A DNA stretch of 64,000 nucleotides from the NCBI RefSeq assembly GCF_000725885.1, contig NZ_JODR01000022.1:62001-126000 (forward strand). Direction: 5' to 3'. Numbering within the stretch: the stretch's first letter is position 1; every line of letters starts with the position of its first letter. This DNA comes from Streptomyces albus subsp. albus. Its GTDB lineage: Bacteria > Actinomycetota > Actinomycetes > Streptomycetales > Streptomycetaceae. Under the pieces are notes generated by a model. It was not told where the DNA came from. It ran no database searches and saw only the letters and a list, made by a program, of their open reading frames with translations. Shown here in pieces: positions 60,804 to 64,000 of this stretch. The position numbers and the translations under genes were made by a program.

Positions 60804-61589
60804 TCAGGCAGCCGGCCGCACGGCGATGCTGTCGAGAGCCGCGAGAAGGCCCGGCAGTTCGCTGCCGCGCCCGACGGGGCGTATCTCGCCGGGAGCCTCG
60901 TCCAGCAGCACGAAGGCGATGTCGTCCGTGCGCGCCACCACACTCCATCCCGGCCCGTCCGCGCGCAGCGTGCGCGCGTTTCCCGAGGCGAAGGCGGACC
61001 GGATCCGGCCCGGTGGTGGCGGAGCGTCCAGATAGCCCCGGATCTCCTCCAGCACACGCCGCACCCCGGAATCGGGCCGGCCGCCCGATTCCACGAACTC
61101 CACCCCCTCCTCGACCTGCGCCCGCCACTGGGCCCACTGGAGGGCTATCTCGTCCGCCCCGAGCCGCCGTTGTGCCGGCCCCCACCGGGAGGTGTCGGGT
61201 GGCGAGAGCACCGGAGGAAGCCCGTTCGGTCCTTCTCCGACGACGGGATCGTGGGGCGCGGGCAGCCCCGGTGCCGACACGGCCAGTGCGAGCGGCCAGC
61301 CGGGCAGCACCTGGACAACGGTTCGCTCGTCCGGCGACAGGTCGTACTCCATACCGCAGTCCCACGCCGCCACGGCACAGGCCACCTGCGTCACATCCCC
61401 GGTCACCACCGTCCAGCGGGCGCCGCTGTGGTCCTGGCCCAGCACCAGCCCGTAGCCCTCGCTACGCGGTCCGAGCCCCAGCGCCCGGCAGACGGCTGGA
61501 TAGTCGTCACCCAGCACGCTCGGGAACTGCGCGGGCGTCAACAGCACCGCAGTCAGCACATAGAGGGAATCTTCCCCGTCCGTGGTCAC
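60804..61589 (-). CDS. conserved hypothetical protein
   Basis: 261 residues from GTG 61589 with GGGGAGG 7 bases upstream. No signal peptide or membrane segment is present. The sequence is Pro/Gly/Trp-rich with blocks such as TVVTGDVTQVACAVAAWD, VVQVLPGWPLALAVSAPG and RTLRADGPGWSVVARTDD, suggesting a mixed alpha/beta soluble protein, possibly with two related halves. I did not recognise a family. It is divergent from the MpaB-type oxygenase gene (110 bases between starts), and the two may share control. Confidence 0.75.
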   Translation of the reverse strand: MTTDGEDSLYVLTAVLLTPAQFPSVLGDDYPAVCRALGLGPRSEGYGLVLGQDHSGARWTVVTGDVTQVACAVAAWDCGMEYDLSPDERTVVQVLPGWPLALAVSAPGLPAPHDPVVGEGPNGLPPVLSPPDTSRWGPAQRRLGADEIALQWAQWRAQVEEGVEFVESGGRPDSGVRRVLEEIRGYLDAPPPPGRIRSAFASGNARTLRADGPGWSVVARTDDIAFVLLDEAPGEIRPVGRGSELPGLLAALDSIAVRPAA

Positions 61590-61698
61590 CGATGGCCTCC
61601 CCTTTGCGGCGGATCTCGGTGACCATAGCCGTCAAGGGCGCGTGCGCGACAGACGTGAAAGGCCGCCGCTGCGCCACCACTGCGGAGAGGGGCACGAT

Positions 61699-62613
61699 GT
61701 GGGGCGCTACGACCGGCTCAAGTACATCCTTCAGCTCGACCCGGAGCGCGACGCGCACACGATCTACCGGCTGATCGCTTCCTACGAGTTCCCGTGGGAC
61801 ATCGCCCGGGCCCTGGAACTGGCTCTGTACCGCACCTACGCCGTCCCCAGCATCGGCAAGCTGCTGGCCGAGACGGCGGAACTGACGGACCGCACACAGA
61901 AGCGCTACGACGACACGGCACTCCTGCTGGACGCCGTCGTCGAGCACGGCTTCGACAGCGTGGACGGACGTACCGCCATCCGCCGCATGAACCAGATGCA
62001 CGGGGCATACGACATCACCAACGACGACATGCGCTACGTACTGTGCACCTTCGTCGTCGTGCCCAAACGGTGGCTCGACTCCTTCGGCTGGCGGCGGCTG
62101 ACCCAGCACGAACTGCGTGCGGTCACCCACTACTACCGCACGCTGGGCCGCCACATGGGCATCAAGGACCTGCCGGGCAGCTACGAGGAGTTCGAGCGGT
62201 GCCTGGACGCCTACGAAGAGGCGCACTTCGGCTGGGACGAAGGAGGGCGGAGCGTCTCGGACGCCACGCTCGACCTTGTCGCCTCCTGGTACCCACGGCC
62301 GCTCGCCCCGCTGGTGCGGGGAGCCAGCCTGGCACTGCTGGACGAGTCGCTGCTGCGGGCCTTCCGCTACACCCCGCCCGGCCCGCTCGCCCGAGAACTC
62401 ACCCGGAGCGCACTGCGGCTGCGGGCCCGGGGCGTACGGCTGCTTCCGCCGCGCCGTCGTCCCCACTACGCACGGCAGAACCGGGAGGTCAGGAGCTATC
62501 CCGGCTACCCCGCCGGCTATCGCGTCGCCGATCTCGGCACTTTCCCCGAACGCGGCGGCACGGGCCCCGGGACATGCCCGGTGTTCCGTACTTCGCGGCA
62601 GGAGCGCCGCTGA
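61699..62613 (+). CDS. MpaB/DUF2236 family oxygenase-like protein
   Basis: 304 residues from GTG 61699 (GGAGAGG upstream; the ATG at 61697 is out of frame). YEFPWDIARALELALYRTYAVPS, AIRRMNQMHGAYDITNDDMRYVL and LCTFVVVPKRWLDSFGWRRLT follow the family (PF09995) that includes latex-clearing protein Lcp and the fungal oxygenase MpaB. These are helical, heme-b-binding proteins; Lcp splits polyisoprene with O2. Residues R and H in MHGAYDI and RWLDSFG are candidate heme contacts. No Tat signal is present, so unlike Lcp it should stay inside the cell. The substrate is unknown. Confidence 0.88.
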   Translation: MGRYDRLKYILQLDPERDAHTIYRLIASYEFPWDIARALELALYRTYAVPSIGKLLAETAELTDRTQKRYDDTALLLDAVVEHGFDSVDGRTAIRRMNQMHGAYDITNDDMRYVLCTFVVVPKRWLDSFGWRRLTQHELRAVTHYYRTLGRHMGIKDLPGSYEEFERCLDAYEEAHFGWDEGGRSVSDATLDLVASWYPRPLAPLVRGASLALLDESLLRAFRYTPPGPLARELTRSALRLRARGVRLLPPRRRPHYARQNREVRSYPGYPAGYRVADLGTFPERGGTGPGTCPVFRTSRQERR

Positions 62614-62641
62614 ACCGCGAGCGCCCGGCCGTCGGCGGTGG

Positions 62642-63256
62642 TCAGCCCGCCTCGCGTGCGGCCAGTGCCAGATAGCGGTCGTCCTCGTCCACGTAGGAGA
62701 GCAACCGCCAGCCGGTCTCTGCCAGCAGATCGCGAAGCCGTGGCTCGGCACGGACGTCGTCAGGTGTGAGCTGCCGGCCCTGTCGCGCCGCGAGCGCCGC
62801 ACGGCCCACCGGGTGGAAGAGCGCCAGCCGTCCCCCGGGACGGACGACACGGGCCAGTTCGCGCAGGCCGCTTGCGGGGCCGGGCAGGTGGGAGATGAGC
62901 CCGGCCCCGAAAACGGCGTCCAGACAGCCGTCCCGCAGCGGCAGCCGCGAGGCGTCGGCGAGCAGCAGAGTGGCGTACGCGTCCCGTCCGGCGCGTGAGG
63001 CCTGATCCAGCATGGCGGGGGTCAGATCGGCGCCGAGTACCGTGCCCTGCGGGCCCACCGCCGCCCGGAGCGGCGGCAGGGCGCGGCCGGTGCCGCATCC
63101 CGCGTCCAGGACCGCGTCACCTGCCCGCAGGCCCACCTCCGCGACGGCCGCGGCATAGGCGGGACCGTCGTCGGGGAAGCGGGTGTCCCAGCGCGCGGCC
63201 CGTTCGGTGAAGAACTCACGGACCGCGGCCCGGTCGTCAGCCAAGTCGTGTGTCAT
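62642..63256 (-). CDS. class I SAM-dependent methyltransferase
   Basis: 204 residues from ATG 63256 (an in-frame start at 63301 adds 15). AVLDAGCGTGRALPPLRAAV is motif I, GTVLGADLTPAMLDQASRAG the acidic ribose contact, and DAVFGAGLISHLPGPASGLRELARVVRPGGRLALFH motifs II-III. This is a UbiE/Methyltransf_11-type enzyme. It lies convergent with the MpaB-type gene (28 bases between stops). Substrate unknown. Confidence 0.92.
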   Translation of the reverse strand: MTHDLADDRAAVREFFTERAARWDTRFPDDGPAYAAAVAEVGLRAGDAVLDAGCGTGRALPPLRAAVGPQGTVLGADLTPAMLDQASRAGRDAYATLLLADASRLPLRDGCLDAVFGAGLISHLPGPASGLRELARVVRPGGRLALFHPVGRAALAARQGRQLTPDDVRAEPRLRDLLAETGWRLLSYVDEDDRYLALAAREAG

Positions 63257-63482
63257 TCCCACATCCTCACCCTTCGTCTCGCCCTCCGCGATCTTCCGCA
63301 TTCCTCAGCCGGTCCGCGTCTCTCCCGTCATGTCCCGTTACGTTCCGTGACGCCGGAATGTCTCGACTCGTCAGGGCATCCTCACACGTCGTCGCGCGTC
63401 TTCCCGTGCTGCGGTCGCGTCTGCCGCGGTACTGCCAAGCGTGAGGGGTGCGGGGGAGACATGTCCTGATTCGGCGTTGCAG

Positions 63483-63511
63483 TTGTGACAGGAGCGACAG
63501 GCGTGTAACTG
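63483..63511 (+). promoter_or_regulatory. possible promoter of the roadblock gene
   Basis: TTGTGA (63483-63488), 17-base spacer, TAACTG (63506-63511), about 88 bases before the GTG. The remainder of the 63257-63598 gap shows no gene. Confidence 0.4.
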
Positions 63512-63598
63512 TGCGCGACGAAATGAAACGCTGTGGTTGCTCACGGTGCGCTCGTGGGTAAGGGTGGCACGGCAGATGCGAGGAAAAGGGGGCGAGCG

Positions 63599-63991
63599 GT
63601 GGCACTGAACACAGGACTCGACTGGTTGCTGGACGACCTGACACAACGGATTTCGTCGGTCCGGCACGCGTTGGTCCTCTCCACCGACGGACTGGTGACC
63701 GGCAGCAGCCACGATCTCGACCGAGAGGACGCCGAACATCTGGCGGCGGTCTCCTCGGGGCTGCACAGTCTGGCCAAGGGGTCCGGGCAGCACTTCAAGG
63801 CGGGGCGGGTACGGCAGACGATGATCGAGTTCGATGAGGGGGTGCTGTTCGTGACCTCGGCGGGGGACGGCAGCTGCCTGTGCGTCCTCACCGGCGCCGA
63901 AGCCGACATCGGCCAGGTGGCCTACGAGATGACGCTGTTGGTCAACCGAGTGGGCGAACACCTCGGTGTGGCCGCGAGAAATGGTCATTGA
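63599..63991 (+). CDS. roadblock/LC7-domain protein (conservon CvnB-like)
   Basis: 130 residues from GTG 63599 (AAAAGGGGG upstream). LDWLLDDLTQRISSVRHALVLSTDGLVTGSS, LAAVSSGLHSLAKGSGQHF and VGEHLGVAARNGH match the roadblock/LC7 proteins that modulate small GTPases. In Streptomyces they sit in conservons (histidine-kinase-like CvnA, roadblock CvnB, DUF742 CvnC, GTPase CvnD). Here no CvnA gene lies upstream, so this is the first gene of its unit. The DUF742 and GTPase genes are expected just after the window end. Confidence 0.93.
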   Translation: MALNTGLDWLLDDLTQRISSVRHALVLSTDGLVTGSSHDLDREDAEHLAAVSSGLHSLAKGSGQHFKAGRVRQTMIEFDEGVLFVTSAGDGSCLCVLTGAEADIGQVAYEMTLLVNRVGEHLGVAARNGH

Positions 63992-64000
63992 CCTGCACGA

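Overview
The window is very GC-rich, densely coding actinobacterial chromosome and is almost certainly from Streptomyces or a close relative. The evidence is the strong G/C third-position bias and several lineage hallmarks: a DUF5753 XRE regulator with DUF397 partner and DUF574-type methyltransferase, a roadblock protein of conservon type, a MatB-like malonyl-CoA synthetase, a SigX5-type sigma factor, Tat-exported enzymes and a septum-formation-type membrane protein. No rRNA, CRISPR array, replication origin or complete biosynthetic gene cluster was seen.

Left part (1-24.5 kb): a pyruvate dehydrogenase E1 gene that has lost its thiamine-diphosphate-binding segment sits before an intact E2 gene. 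Next come a LysR regulator divergent from an inositol-monophosphatase-like/reductase pair, an exported glycosidase-like lipoprotein, and a radical SAM plus glycosyltransferase operon with a textbook promoter. A CPBP protease is followed by a TetR locus with two tiny membrane ORFs and a broken MFS gene. After an XRE/DJ-1 pair lies a four-gene operon (17.5-21.0 kb) of FAD monooxygenase, RidA-NHLP fusion, a second NHLP-domain protein and an alpha/beta hydrolase, preceded by a tandem palindromic operator. A frameshifted NmrA-type reductase with a divergent TetR and an amidase finish this part.

Middle part (24.5-33.1 kb): coding density falls sharply. Between remnants (zinc dehydrogenase tail, an unidentified broken gene, integrase C-terminus, IS5-type transposase N-terminus) lie a secreted small protein, an orphan SMI1/KNR4 protein, a methyltransferase, a Tat-exported HD-domain protein and an NDH-2-like flavoprotein. 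A tRNA-Pro(GGG) gene marks the likely integration point of a decayed integrative element.

Right part (33.1-64 kb): mostly intact genes. They include a lipase maturation factor family membrane protein, a FAD monooxygenase, an orphan NarL-type response regulator, an LLM oxidoreductase convergent with matB, DUF4239 and proline-rich surface proteins, and a Tat-exported cell wall amidase. A xylose catabolic locus (ROK regulator, xylB, xylA) has a clear operator. A SigX5 sigma factor, a polar amino acid ABC transporter and an HATPase/XRE/DUF397/methyltransferase group follow. Then come a secreted SGNH esterase, a SWIM/SNF2 pair, an MpaB-type oxygenase, another methyltransferase and a roadblock gene whose operon probably continues past the window end.
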